64,000 nucleotides of DNA from Chloroflexi bacterium GWB2_54_36 (lineage in GTDB: Bacteria; Chloroflexota; Anaerolineae; Anaerolineales; Anaerolineaceae), in contig MGMG01000077.1 in the NCBI GenBank assembly GCA_001796355.1, positions 1 through 64,000 on the forward strand, read 5' to 3'. Of this stretch, positions 19,734 through 30,265 are shown piece after piece. The notes below the pieces were generated by a model, which did not search any database, was not told where the DNA came from, and saw only the letters and a program-made list of their open reading frames with translations. The translations under genes and the position numbers were made by a program. Positions within the stretch are counted from its first letter, which is position 1, and every line of letters begins with the position of its first letter.

Positions 19734-22306
19734 GGCATCCCGTCTTGGGTCAGGATTGGCGAAAGGGGATTATGACCGGGTACTTCGTAAATGGTCACTG
19801 CTGCATTCTGAAAAACGATTTCTAAATTACCTTGAAATTTGGCTTCATTTACCCGGTAGGTGGTGCGTTCAACTGGCCCGATATAGATATATCGAATATT
19901 GTAGCGGTCGATCACCGTAGAAGCTTCATCCCAACTATTGGTGGCATACAGCAATTCCAGATCGCCGCGCCGCGAGCCGATTTCCTCCGCGCCGCCGCGC
20001 CATTGCCACTCATGGCCCTCCCAACCCAGCAAGGCAGGCTGTCCGCTGTGGGTCGAAACCCGCGCTGTGTCGGGGTTGTACGATGCGCCAACCGTCTCAG
20101 CAACGACGCCCAAAGGAGCCGTTTGCAGCCACATGAAAGCTGCCCATTCGTCAGGGTTGTATTGTTGCAGGTAAGCTTTGCCGTCCAGTGTCAGTTCGGA
20201 CAGCGGCTTGGAGGGCAACCCGGTCTTCGCAGCCAGCATGATTACCGGATAAACGAGCGCAGCCGCTGTAACTAACAGCCAGATCACTTTGAACGCTACC
20301 TGCCGTAGGCCGTGTAATTTGCGCCACAGCATAGCGGTCGCGTACGCCGCTGCCAGGCCCCAAAGCATCCAGGCCTGGAAGTAGAACTTGAAAATCGTGT
20401 TCAAGCGCGTGCCAAAGCCATCTTTAAGATAGAAAAACTCCGGCAGCAGAGTCAACCCGGCGCCAACCAGGATCAAAATGGCAACAAAAGCATCCACCGA
20501 ACGCTGCGGGTCAGCCGGAGCGGATGGCGCATCAGGCGCGACTTCCGCCGGCTCAGGTTGGCGTCGTGTGGCAGATAGCAACGCCCAGGCCAGAGCTACT
20601 ACCCCGAGAAGCACCAGCCAGGTAACCAGGTCAGTAACCCGCCGCTGGATCGCCGTCTGAAATAGTTCAACACCCTGCCCGCCTTGCTTGCCAAAGTATT
20701 CGCTCAGACCAAAAACCAGGGATGAACCGAATGGTTGAAGAATGCTGACGCTTTGCTGCCACGAAGTTGCGGCGGACAAGGCTGCCTGGAAAACGCCCCA
20801 GGCTGCAAGCATGAGTACCCACAGCCCACCCACAACGCTGACGCCGGCCAGCAGGCCGTTCTTAATGTCCTGTCGCCGGCTGTGACGGGTCTGGTTTACC
20901 AACCAAAATGCGATAGGCAGCAGCAGCGGCAGGAACATAACCAGGAAATAGGCGCCGCGCGTTTGGAATGCCATCGACGGCAGCAATCCGCCAGCCTGTG
21001 ACGCAAAGCCAAGGTAAAACGGCAGATACAGCACTCCACCTGTAAGCCCCAGCAGCAATCCGATCTTGAAAAAATCGGCCACCCGCGCCCACCCCCATCC
21101 ATTTTGAGAGACGCGCAGCCAGGCGTATACAGCCGCAAACAAAGCAACATAAATCGGAAAATCCCAGGTGTTCAGGAAGGACAGCCCGCCTAAAATAACC
21201 GCGGTGGGCCAGAAATCGAAACGTTTGAACCATTCCTTGATCTGAATCGCCTCAATTTTCTCACCCAACCCGCGGTATGCCAGGTTAAGCGCCAGGCCAA
21301 CCGCCAGCAACACAAACGGCATCCCTAGTACATGCGGATGCAGGTCAGCCAACAGATAGGAAAAGAATGGAAATTCGTTGATAATTTCGGTGGCAGCGCC
21401 GGACAGGTTGAAATCCTGCAGCACGCGCGAACCCATCCACCACAGCCAGCCGCCGCGCTGCGGCAGCCAACTGTAAGGTTGAATTGGCGCAGCGTTGATT
21501 TCTTTAATATTCAACCAGGTCCAAAAGTTCGCCAGCGGTTGACCTTCCATGCCGCTCGACCAGAACAAGCCACGGGCGTGCAGTACATCCAGCAATCCGC
21601 TTAAATTGCTTACCACCAGAATAAAAAGCGGGGCAAGCAGCGCCCAGCCGGTTGCACTCCGGGTGTGCGGGTCTTTGTCACCCTCGCCCGTCCTGGCCAG
21701 CAGGTTATACACAATCCCATAAGCAGCCACCGCAGTCAGCGCAAACCACATAGCTACCGCAAGGTTGAAAGCGACGCTGGTCGCCGTTCCGGTGACCTGT
21801 ACCAGCATCGCGACCATGATGTAACCAAAGTAATAATAGGAAATGGCATACCCGGAGAGCCAGGGATCGATTGGCGGGAAGCCCGGCGAGCGCAAGATGG
21901 CGTTGATGAAGGCCAGTTCCATCGGCTTTTCGGTCCAATTGACTTCAGGATTGGCCGCCCGCACAAACGCCCAGGCAGCAAACGCCAGCGCAAACAGGAC
22001 CTCGGTGGTAATCACCACCCGCTTATGCTGCCTGATCCAATCCCATAGCTCCAGCAAGTTGCCTTTCCCGGCTGCCAGGCTAATTCCAGCCAGCAGGATC
22101 AGCGCCAGCAGCACGCCCCCTGTATTGTTTTGCAACAACCCCAGGTAAGTCAGCAGCCAGAACAGGTAACCCCATCCCAGCAAAGCCAGCGGCCTTGCCA
22201 GCGTGTAACCGCGATCAGGGAGAAAACGGAACAGCCGCTGCGCCAGCGGCAGCGTCAGCCAACCGGCAATCGAGACCAGCAGGTACCACCACAACACATC
22301 GATCAA
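19730..22306 (-). CDS. DUF2298 / Chlor_Arch_YYY membrane protein
   Basis: 858 aa, strongly hydrophobic; EKPMELAFINAILRSPGFPPIDPWLSGYAISYYYFGYIMVAML contains the YYYxG signature. Confidence 0.88.
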   Translation of the reverse strand: MIDVLWWYLLVSIAGWLTLPLAQRLFRFLPDRGYTLARPLALLGWGYLFWLLTYLGLLQNNTGGVLLALILLAGISLAAGKGNLLELWDWIRQHKRVVITTEVLFALAFAAWAFVRAANPEVNWTEKPMELAFINAILRSPGFPPIDPWLSGYAISYYYFGYIMVAMLVQVTGTATSVAFNLAVAMWFALTAVAAYGIVYNLLARTGEGDKDPHTRSATGWALLAPLFILVVSNLSGLLDVLHARGLFWSSGMEGQPLANFWTWLNIKEINAAPIQPYSWLPQRGGWLWWMGSRVLQDFNLSGAATEIINEFPFFSYLLADLHPHVLGMPFVLLAVGLALNLAYRGLGEKIEAIQIKEWFKRFDFWPTAVILGGLSFLNTWDFPIYVALFAAVYAWLRVSQNGWGWARVADFFKIGLLLGLTGGVLYLPFYLGFASQAGGLLPSMAFQTRGAYFLVMFLPLLLPIAFWLVNQTRHSRRQDIKNGLLAGVSVVGGLWVLMLAAWGVFQAALSAATSWQQSVSILQPFGSSLVFGLSEYFGKQGGQGVELFQTAIQRRVTDLVTWLVLLGVVALAWALLSATRRQPEPAEVAPDAPSAPADPQRSVDAFVAILILVGAGLTLLPEFFYLKDGFGTRLNTIFKFYFQAWMLWGLAAAYATAMLWRKLHGLRQVAFKVIWLLVTAAALVYPVIMLAAKTGLPSKPLSELTLDGKAYLQQYNPDEWAAFMWLQTAPLGVVAETVGASYNPDTARVSTHSGQPALLGWEGHEWQWRGGAEEIGSRRGDLELLYATNSWDEASTVIDRYNIRYIYIGPVERTTYRVNEAKFQGNLEIVFQNAAVTIYEVPGHNPLSPILTQDGMP

Positions 22307-22680
22307 AGTTCATCCTCGTTTTTTGGCAATCCTGCCGGCCAGACAAAACTGCCATCGCTTTCGGGCGCAAAAACCAACACCGCCGTCACTGCATCCAGGT
22401 TGAGTTGGCCGTACAGGTGCGGGAATTCCTGTCCATCTTCGATTGGCTCGTAGCGCAACTCAGCAGCCAGTAGATTCGGGTCGATCAACAGCAGTACGAC
22501 ATTACGGTTGCCATGATAGAACTTGTTGGCGGTGCGCAGCAGCTGGCGCCCCGTTGAAAAATGGATGAAACCTTCGGTTTCGAGTGAGCCGGTGGCGTAT
22601 GCGCCATTTTCCAGCGCTTTTGACCATTCATGTGCCGGGGCGATATGAAATATGCGCTTGGGACGCTCTGCATCACTCAT
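22303..22680 (-). CDS. DUF952 family protein
   Basis: RIFHIAPAHEWSKALENGAYATGSLETEGFIHFSTGRQLLRTANKFYHGNRNVVLLLIDPNLLAAELRYEP...FPHLYGQLNLDAV is DUF952. Confidence 0.92.
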   Translation of the reverse strand: MSDAERPKRIFHIAPAHEWSKALENGAYATGSLETEGFIHFSTGRQLLRTANKFYHGNRNVVLLLIDPNLLAAELRYEPIEDGQEFPHLYGQLNLDAVTAVLVFAPESDGSFVWPAGLPKNEDEL

Positions 22681-25600
22681 GGAATCACCTCGTAGATGGC
22701 GGTCGAACCATCCAAATAAACCTGCTGCCAGTATTGACCGGCATAAGTGGGGAATTTGGCAATGCCAAAGGGGTCGTAGGTCACTTGCTCCAACTGACCA
22801 ACGATGATGTATTTAACATTGTACTTCTGCAGGAATTGAACCGCCTGCTCGGGGTCAGTCGTGTTGTAGAAATTGGCCACTTCGTCGATGCGCGCCCAGA
22901 TGGAGGTATCCGGAATCGTCGCCCGCTGCTGCCGCTGGTGCCAGTTCCAGCCAATGGTGGCGGGCAGGCCGGTGTAAATCGAGATGCGCGAACCCCAGCG
23001 GTACTCGACGGTATTGGCTTCTACGATCACCGGCGAGCCCTGAACGTTTTCCTGCAGCCAGCGGATGGCTTTGTAGTCTGCGTTCAGGTCCAGCAAACCA
23101 TTCTGGTCATGGTACTGTGAGGTCTGCATGTAGGCCATGCCGTCCAAAGTATGGGGAGCTGAATCACTGATCCGGTCGCGCATTTTAGACGGAGCGGCGG
23201 TTAATGGGTAGAAAAATGCGAATACGACAAACAAACCGACAACAGCAATCCAGGCGTTGCGCCACCCCGGTTTCCAGCGGAGTTCGATTTGCGGCAGCAG
23301 CCAGAACAATCCGGCAGCCGCGCTGAGTGAGAACAGGGTCCAGGCTTGCAAATAAAATTTGAAGACCGTGTTCATGCGGTTGATGTCGCCAACCAGCACA
23401 ATAATTTCCACTGCCAGCGTCAGCACTGCAGCCGTCCCAAGCATGAACAGCACCGCCCGTTTTGGGTCGGGTTGACCGGGACGCAGCAAAAGCAGCAGCG
23501 CCCAAACCGCCAGCGATAACGCCAGCCAGGTAACCGCTACTTTTTGCTGGTAGGTAAGGAACAAGACCACAACGATAAACAGTGCTGTTCCCCCTAAAAT
23601 CACGGTTTTATAGGGGCGCAGCTTATTCAAAGATGACAGCGGAGTCTTTTCCATCCAATCGACGGTTTCCCAAAACAACCAGGTGACTAGGATTACCAGG
23701 AATAACCCCCAGTGGGTAAAGTAATCGTAAAAGGTGGTCTTTGCGCCTTGCCACAAATCAATCTTGGTGTAACCCTGCGCGTACCAGGCCTGATACGGCT
23801 GGTACAGCGCAAAGGCCAGCCCGGCCAGCAGAATCACTGCCTCAACCGCCACAATTAACCGCCGGATAACCTGCGGCAACCGCGGCAGAAACTTTTCGGG
23901 GGGTACAGCGTGACGGATAGCACTGTAAAGAATAGCCGCAATTGCCAGGCCGAGATAGGTGGGCATATCCCAGGTGTTGGCCGGGTACAAAGCGCCAATG
24001 GTCAGTCCGCCAAGGAACATGGACAAACCAAAGGGCAGCCATCCGCTCGCGTGCGAACCAATCTTCCAATTCCATTTACCCAGTACGATGGATAAGGCCC
24101 AGCCCAACGCCAGCAGCGTAATTGGCAAAGCGAACAGATGAGCATGTGGATCGCCGTAAAGGAAGGTAAAGAACGGGAACTCGGTAATCGCATCGCCGCC
24201 CTTGACTGCCCGGCTGGGAATCCAGTACCAGTCCGCCGGAGAGTAAGGCAGTACTACCCCTTTGAAATATTCTGCCAGGCCGCGGAAGGTCCATCCCACC
24301 TGTGTAATCAGGTTGGCGTCCTCGATGGTGCCGCCAGGCGCGACCAACTTCATGATGCCTTCCCACATCATGCGAATCGTGCCGAGGTTGCCAAGGATCA
24401 GCGTTGCCACCGCAGAAGATACACCGGCAATCCATGGTGCAATTCCGGGGCGTTCATCATCGTCGCCGTTCGCCTGATGGGATTTAAACCACTGCTGTAC
24501 ATTCGAGCCGAAACTGTAAGCCCCCAGCGCGATCAGCGAAAAGAAAGTCGGCAGAATCAAGTTGTAGGCAATCGACGGAACGACGCCAAGCCATTTGGTG
24601 GGGACTGCGGCGACAACAAAACCGTAGTAATAGTAATTGATCCATCCGCCAGCGTACCACGGGTTGTAAGGCGGGAATGTTGTGCTTTTCAAAACGGCAT
24701 TGAAGTACGCGAAATCCATCGGCTTTTCGCCGCCGTAATTCGGATGCCAGAGATCGGGGTTGCCCAGTCGGATGAACAGGAAGAGCAGGAAAAAAGCCAA
24801 CCCGACCGCTTCGACCGTCAGAAAAGATCGCCAACGAAGTTTAATTTCGCGGCCCAATTCGTTGCGCTGCCAGATCGCCAGCGCCAGGCTTGCCCCGCCT
24901 AACAAACCTACCGCGCCCCAAATCGTCCAGCGGGTGAACGGGATGTTGTTTGCTCCTGCCATCCATACCAGCCAGGTGAGCACCAGTAAACTTGCAGTTT
25001 TTGCCAGCGGGTAGCCGTAATCCGGCAATCCTTTCATGGCTATGCGCAAAATTGGATAGATCAACCAGCCCAACAGCAGGATCACCAGATACCAGACCGC
25101 TGCCCCAATCCCAGGGTAGCGGTTGATCAGCGCATCGACATCGAACAACTCTGACCAGGTGCCGCCGTTTTGCTGGATCGCCAGGCGATCATCAGGCAGG
25201 AGTAAGTCCGCTGGATAATCCGGCGCCTGCCCGGGTATGACATGGATCACATTGCTCAGGTCGACTGCTTCTAGTATTCGGTTAACCTCTGCCTGCGAAT
25301 AATTTGCAGTTTTTTTGAAAATGAGTACCTTGGGATGGTCGTATACCGTGAAGGCTTCTTCCGCGAATTGGTCGTTTATTTGAATCGATCCAAGCGTTGG
25401 ATACGATTGGAAGACCTGAACCAGTTCGAAGCCCAACCGCCCGCTATAAGTCCCAACCTGAGCGGTGCGGTAGCAATCAATCAGGTCTTCTTCCGCCGGG
25501 CAGCCCAGCAGTTCGCGGTAATAAACGGTGGTCAGGGGGTAGCGCTCAGGTACGCGCGTGGTCGTGCCCCATTGGCGGTTGGAGGTAATGGTAATGGCAT

Positions 25601-27959
25601 CGGCGCGTTCGAGAACGGCCTCAAAGCGGGCCAACTTATCCAGGCTGTCATCCCAGTACATCTCGAAGTTGAGGTCACCCTCATACAACCCAGCAAAAGG
25701 GTCGTATCCATCGATGCGCAGAGGGACGCTGTCATCCCAGGGGGTTTCCACTGCGATGCCAGAACCATAAACTGCCAGCTCAGCATCGCGATTCACTACT
25801 TCCATGCGCAGCAGATAGAGCGCGCCAGCCGTCACCTGAATTGAATGGTCTAATTGCCAGCGGTACTCTCGCCCGCGCGGATCTTCGTCGGCGGCAAAGT
25901 CGCTGACGATTTCAGTTTGCGCCAGCGGAGCGGCCAGATTGCCTTCTTCCGAGATGCTAATCCGCAGGGTACTCAGCCCCGGCTCGCCGGTTGTGGCCAC
26001 CACCCGATTGAGCACGACCTGGCTTAACTGGCCGCTGGTCGACGGCACGAAGCGGATGTCGCCCGGTTGCAATGTCCGAATGGTGTCTATCATCGGCGGC
26101 AGTTCCAGCCTTGTGACGCCGTCCAGCGTCTGGATGGTTGCGCCGGTTGCTCCCGATAAGCCGAGCGCAACTTCAGATTCTTGCACATGGAGATCGATCC
26201 GATATCTTTGCCCTGCTTGAACCGCCACGGGCTGTTCCAGCGGAACGCTCCAGCCCAAAAGCTGCCCTCCGCCTTGGAAAGTGTTGGCGAGGATTCCAAA
26301 ACCCGCCGCCCGCGCTTCTGATCCCACCTCATAAAGAGTGATTCCCAAAGTCTTCGGGTTTGGGTCCGACGATAAATCCTGGATGTTGGTGAATTGGAAG
26401 GCGGTCAGCAGTCCGGAAGTATCGGAAGTGAAACCTATTGAAATCGTTTCAGCGGAGGAGAGAATCTGCATTGGGGCGTACGGCAACTGCTGCCGTACCC
26501 GGCCATCGTCAGTGTCAATTTCCAGGTTGACCGGCCCTGAGACATTCTGGAACACCCAGCGAGAGGCTTCCACCCGAGTCATCGGTTGGGTGTAAATGCG
26601 GGTGAAAGCGAAGGCCCAGGCAAAGGTGGCTGCCAGGGTGAGGAAGCCGGTTGTCACAGCAGCAATCTTCAACCAGCGCCCGGCCTGCAATTTGCCGGCA
26701 TCCATTTTCTTCCGACCAATCTCCCAGAGGTTCCACAGCGCCCAACCGGCAGTCAATGCCAGGGTCGGGTAAATCGGCAGTTCGTAGCGCATGGTCGGGT
26801 TGCCCTGCTGCGACTGCCAGATAAAATAGATGGCTGTCCAGCCCCACACCAGCAGGCTGCGCTTCCAGGTTCCATTGAGTTGGCGAACGCCCATCCAGAT
26901 GAACCCGGCCCAGGCCAAAATTCCCATGGGCAGTCCCATACCCCACAACACCATATTGGTGAAGGAGAAGGTTACCGGGCGGCGCGCCCATTGCAGCGCC
27001 GGCGGGAAATCGACATTCCCGGTCATCTGGTTCGAGAGTTCTTTCAGGTTGGCAATCCACTTTTCATTGGGCACAATCCCAAAGAAACCCGGCCCGCTGA
27101 AAGCATACGGCTGCAAAACACGAAATATCAGGAAGGTTGCCGCGCCGCCGACTACCAGGTCGCGAAATGTAATTTGCCACAGCTCAATCCGTTGGTCGCG
27201 GGGATGGCGCATGATCAAAATAAACCAGGCTGCCGGCAATAATACCGCCATCAAAGCGGTGTTGATTTTACAGGCCATCGCGCTGCCAATCGCAACGCCA
27301 AACCACAGGCTGTTGCGTACGGATTCACTCTGGTACCATTTTTGACCGGCACGGACGCTCGGTTCAAGGATTGGCTGTGTGGCTAAGCGAGCCGCGAAGT
27401 ACAATGCCAGGGTAGTGAAAGTCGTCGAGAATGAATCGGCGGTGTAAAAATGCGACTGCTGGATTTGCATGACAGCAAAGGCCGAAAATGCCGCGCCAAG
27501 CACGCCAATTTTGCGGTTGAACAACCGTGCGCCCAATAAATAAACCAGCAGCACGGTCACCAGATCCATCAAAGCCGAAAAAACTCGGCCGGTCTGCAGG
27601 ATTTGCTCCCAGAATACCGTTCCAAATATCGCATCAGCCAGATAACGGGTGGCGATGAGCGGGAAAGTGCCGTAAACGAAAAATGTATCGCCAACATTAT
27701 GCGGATTGAGCGTCGATTTGGCCGTATCGAAGTAGTCGCCCAGGCTATCCACTGCAGAAATATGCGAGGTCACTCCGACAAAAAAGCGTTCATCAGGATG
27801 CAAAAAACTGTATTCGCCCCAAAACAGGCCGGTAAAGCGGAAATAAGCCGCTGCGGCCATGATGATAAATAACAGAATAATCCATAACCGCGAATCCCAT
27901 GACTTTCTGGGAATAGTCTTGATGGTTTCCATTACGGAGGGCATGGTCGGTTCGGTCAT
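22677..27959 (-). CDS. GT39-like domain fused to a DUF2298/Chlor_Arch_YYY domain (1760 aa)
   Basis: N-terminal half: YFRFTGLFWGEYSFLHPDERFFVGVTSHI and GT-C-type TM helices. C-terminal half (about 22677-25130): EKPMDFAYFNAVLKSTTFPPYNPWYAGGWINYYYYGFVVA, homologous to the 19730-22306 product. Confidence 0.88.
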   Translation of the reverse strand: MTEPTMPSVMETIKTIPRKSWDSRLWIILLFIIMAAAAYFRFTGLFWGEYSFLHPDERFFVGVTSHISAVDSLGDYFDTAKSTLNPHNVGDTFFVYGTFPLIATRYLADAIFGTVFWEQILQTGRVFSALMDLVTVLLVYLLGARLFNRKIGVLGAAFSAFAVMQIQQSHFYTADSFSTTFTTLALYFAARLATQPILEPSVRAGQKWYQSESVRNSLWFGVAIGSAMACKINTALMAVLLPAAWFILIMRHPRDQRIELWQITFRDLVVGGAATFLIFRVLQPYAFSGPGFFGIVPNEKWIANLKELSNQMTGNVDFPPALQWARRPVTFSFTNMVLWGMGLPMGILAWAGFIWMGVRQLNGTWKRSLLVWGWTAIYFIWQSQQGNPTMRYELPIYPTLALTAGWALWNLWEIGRKKMDAGKLQAGRWLKIAAVTTGFLTLAATFAWAFAFTRIYTQPMTRVEASRWVFQNVSGPVNLEIDTDDGRVRQQLPYAPMQILSSAETISIGFTSDTSGLLTAFQFTNIQDLSSDPNPKTLGITLYEVGSEARAAGFGILANTFQGGGQLLGWSVPLEQPVAVQAGQRYRIDLHVQESEVALGLSGATGATIQTLDGVTRLELPPMIDTIRTLQPGDIRFVPSTSGQLSQVVLNRVVATTGEPGLSTLRISISEEGNLAAPLAQTEIVSDFAADEDPRGREYRWQLDHSIQVTAGALYLLRMEVVNRDAELAVYGSGIAVETPWDDSVPLRIDGYDPFAGLYEGDLNFEMYWDDSLDKLARFEAVLERADAITITSNRQWGTTTRVPERYPLTTVYYRELLGCPAEEDLIDCYRTAQVGTYSGRLGFELVQVFQSYPTLGSIQINDQFAEEAFTVYDHPKVLIFKKTANYSQAEVNRILEAVDLSNVIHVIPGQAPDYPADLLLPDDRLAIQQNGGTWSELFDVDALINRYPGIGAAVWYLVILLLGWLIYPILRIAMKGLPDYGYPLAKTASLLVLTWLVWMAGANNIPFTRWTIWGAVGLLGGASLALAIWQRNELGREIKLRWRSFLTVEAVGLAFFLLFLFIRLGNPDLWHPNYGGEKPMDFAYFNAVLKSTTFPPYNPWYAGGWINYYYYGFVVAAVPTKWLGVVPSIAYNLILPTFFSLIALGAYSFGSNVQQWFKSHQANGDDDERPGIAPWIAGVSSAVATLILGNLGTIRMMWEGIMKLVAPGGTIEDANLITQVGWTFRGLAEYFKGVVLPYSPADWYWIPSRAVKGGDAITEFPFFTFLYGDPHAHLFALPITLLALGWALSIVLGKWNWKIGSHASGWLPFGLSMFLGGLTIGALYPANTWDMPTYLGLAIAAILYSAIRHAVPPEKFLPRLPQVIRRLIVAVEAVILLAGLAFALYQPYQAWYAQGYTKIDLWQGAKTTFYDYFTHWGLFLVILVTWLFWETVDWMEKTPLSSLNKLRPYKTVILGGTALFIVVVLFLTYQQKVAVTWLALSLAVWALLLLLRPGQPDPKRAVLFMLGTAAVLTLAVEIIVLVGDINRMNTVFKFYLQAWTLFSLSAAAGLFWLLPQIELRWKPGWRNAWIAVVGLFVVFAFFYPLTAAPSKMRDRISDSAPHTLDGMAYMQTSQYHDQNGLLDLNADYKAIRWLQENVQGSPVIVEANTVEYRWGSRISIYTGLPATIGWNWHQRQQRATIPDTSIWARIDEVANFYNTTDPEQAVQFLQKYNVKYIIVGQLEQVTYDPFGIAKFPTYAGQYWQQVYLDGSTAIYEVIP

Positions 27960-28044
27960 GATTGGGTCACGTTATTTTATAAATGAAAAATGGGCGATAG
28001 CATTAATTGTATGCAAGTTTTGCCGCAAGTGAATATGGGTTTTA

Positions 28045-29220
28045 TTAACTCCTGGCGGCTTTCATTTCATCCTTGATCTCAAGGAACAGGCGCTCATAAT
28101 TTTCAGCAATCGTATCGGGCAGGTATTGCAGCTGTATAGATTGTGGTTCGCGGATGAACGCCTGGCGGTTGCCCAGGATCTCAAGCAGGCATCCCGCCAG
28201 CGCTGCTGCATCGCCAGCCGGAAAAATTTTCCCCATGCCGTGCATCTTGACCGGCTGACGCACGCCCGGGATATCCGAAGCGACCGCCGGCACCCCTTTG
28301 GTCATTGCCTCGATCTGGACGATGCCAAACGATTCAGTCGAGTTCAGCGAAGGCAAGGCCAGTACATCAAGATTGGAGAAAAAGGCCGGCATATCGGCAT
28401 CCGGAATAAATCCGAGAAATTTCCAATTGCCAGCTTTTTCATATTCTTGAATGCGCGGATAGAGCCGGGCGAAATAAGCTTCTTCGCCCACGACATTCTT
28501 GTATGCTCCGACAAACTGCACCTGTGCCCGGGGATATTCCTTCAATACCGCTGGCAGCGCATCCAGCAGCACCTCGACGCCTTTCTCGGTGGCAAACCGC
28601 GAGGCCAATCCGATGACCGGACGGCGACCATCGGGATTGTACTTTTGTGCAAAGCCATGCGCTGCGTCCGGTGTCACCGGCGGTAATTCGATGGGCGGTG
28701 GAATCACTTTCAATTTACCAAGGTAGCGTTTCAGAAATGGCGAATGCTCGGCATAATCGCGGGTGTTGGTGACGATTCGGTGGGCAAATCGGGCCGCCAG
28801 TTCATTCATTAGCAAAATACCCTGGTTGGCCGCCCAGCTGAGCAAACCCGGCGGCATTAATAAGTCGCAATGATAAGTAATGATAGTCGGTTTTTCCCAG
28901 ATGCGGCCGCGGAAAGCCACCCCGGCAGCATCGAACTGCGGCAGGTGCAACTGGATGACGTCGTTCTCACGCACCAAATCAGTAGCCATCCGCCCAAAAC
29001 GCGGCATGACGACCCCCTTGCTGACCCGGAACGCGACCGGTACCCGTACAACGCGCACACCCTCGATCATCTCGTCCAAGGGGAGGTCGTTGGTGTATTG
29101 CGAGGTCATCACCGTCACCTGATGCCCGCGCCGCGCCAGCGCCTTCGCCAACCGTTCGGCGTAGATGGTCAGCCCGGATGCGTGGGGACGGTAGTAGGTC
29201 AAAACAGATAGGATGCGCAT
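28045..29220 (-). CDS. Glycosyltransferase family 4
   Basis: MRILSVLTYYRPHASGLTIYAERLAKALARRGHQVTVMTSQ; PVIGLASRFATEKGVEVLLDALP; LALPSLNSTESFGIVQIEAMTKGVPAVASDIPGVRQPV. Confidence 0.95.
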   Translation of the reverse strand: MRILSVLTYYRPHASGLTIYAERLAKALARRGHQVTVMTSQYTNDLPLDEMIEGVRVVRVPVAFRVSKGVVMPRFGRMATDLVRENDVIQLHLPQFDAAGVAFRGRIWEKPTIITYHCDLLMPPGLLSWAANQGILLMNELAARFAHRIVTNTRDYAEHSPFLKRYLGKLKVIPPPIELPPVTPDAAHGFAQKYNPDGRRPVIGLASRFATEKGVEVLLDALPAVLKEYPRAQVQFVGAYKNVVGEEAYFARLYPRIQEYEKAGNWKFLGFIPDADMPAFFSNLDVLALPSLNSTESFGIVQIEAMTKGVPAVASDIPGVRQPVKMHGMGKIFPAGDAAALAGCLLEILGNRQAFIREPQSIQLQYLPDTIAENYERLFLEIKDEMKAARS

Positions 29221-29254
29221 ATCGTTTTATCGACTGCCGGATGACAGCTTAAGT

Positions 29255-30265
29255 TCAGGCAGCACTCTTTCGGTTTTGCAGGTCGAGAAACAGGCTGCTG
29301 ATAGAGCGCCCCTGGCGCACCAATCCAAACAAACCGAGTGCGCCGGTTACTAAAATTTGCATGAAATGCAGCGTGATGGCATAAGCCAGCCCCGTAGTCT
29401 GGTCGATGCCAAGTATCGTAAGCGCCCCGACCGTCGCAGCCTCAAAGGTCCCTAGCGCTGCCGGCGCGGACGGGATTGCGATCCCGAGGGCCAGTACTGC
29501 GTCTGTGAACACACCCCACCATATCGGCACCGTTGGAGCGATCGCCAGCAGCCCGACATAATAAACCCCTATGGCAATTGCCCAGGAGGCCAACAACAAC
29601 AGCAGCGCCAGGATAAATTGACGGAGGTCGGTTAGCGCAGTCAATCCGGTCAAAAGCGAGCGCACTTGCGGCGCCACCCATTTACCCACGAATTTCCAGC
29701 GTATGCCTAGCTTATCTACCCAGGCGCTCACTTTCAGGTGATGGCGGGCCATCAAAAATAGGCTCGCCATACCGGCAGCCACTACGGCCAGCATGATGAT
29801 TGCCACCGGCTTTGCCCAGGTCATTTCGAGCGCCAGCGGCAGGGTGGAGAGCAGCATGGTGGCGGCAATGGCAATATCCAGCGCGCGCTCGATGATGATG
29901 CTGCTAAGGATTTGTGCGGCTGGCAGATTGGTCTGCTGGCCAAGCAGCACCGCCCGCCCGATTTCGCCCAAACGGAACGGCAGAATATTGTTGAGCAGGT
30001 AACCCTGGTTGATCGCCCAGAAAGCCTCGCTGAGTTTAGGACGTCCGGAAAGCAGCACCCTGGATACCCCGGCTCGAATCAACAGGAAGACAAGGGTCAG
30101 GAGAACCATAACCCCTATATACCCCAGCGAAAAACGGCGCAAGGCTGGGCCAAGCTCCTGCCACTGGGTCACCCGGGCGACAAAGAAGAAGGCTACCAGG
30201 CTAATGAACACACCGGGCAGCCAACGCCGCGATTTCTTCCATACAGTCGCGATCGCTGAGGTCAA
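29255..30265 (-). CDS. Lysylphosphatidylglycerol synthase TM region / flippase-like (UPF0104, AglD-like) membrane protein
   Basis: [45 protein letters not shown] and [22 protein letters not shown] are LPG_synthase_TM hallmarks. Confidence 0.88.
   Translation of the reverse strand: MTSAIATVWKKSRRWLPGVFISLVAFFFVARVTQWQELGPALRRFSLGYIGVMVLLTLVFLLIRAGVSRVLLSGRPKLSEAFWAINQGYLLNNILPFRLGEIGRAVLLGQQTNLPAAQILSSIIIERALDIAIAATMLLSTLPLALEMTWAKPVAIIMLAVVAAGMASLFLMARHHLKVSAWVDKLGIRWKFVGKWVAPQVRSLLTGLTALTDLRQFILALLLLLASWAIAIGVYYVGLLAIAPTVPIWWGVFTDAVLALGIAIPSAPAALGTFEAATVGALTILGIDQTTGLAYAITLHFMQILVTGALGLFGLVRQGRSISSLFLDLQNRKSAA

Noticed and set aside
24138-24902. 254-aa plus-strand ORF (and 218-aa ORF at 26586-27242)
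   Set aside because: Antisense to the well-supported 1760-aa GT39::YYY gene; no recognisable motifs.
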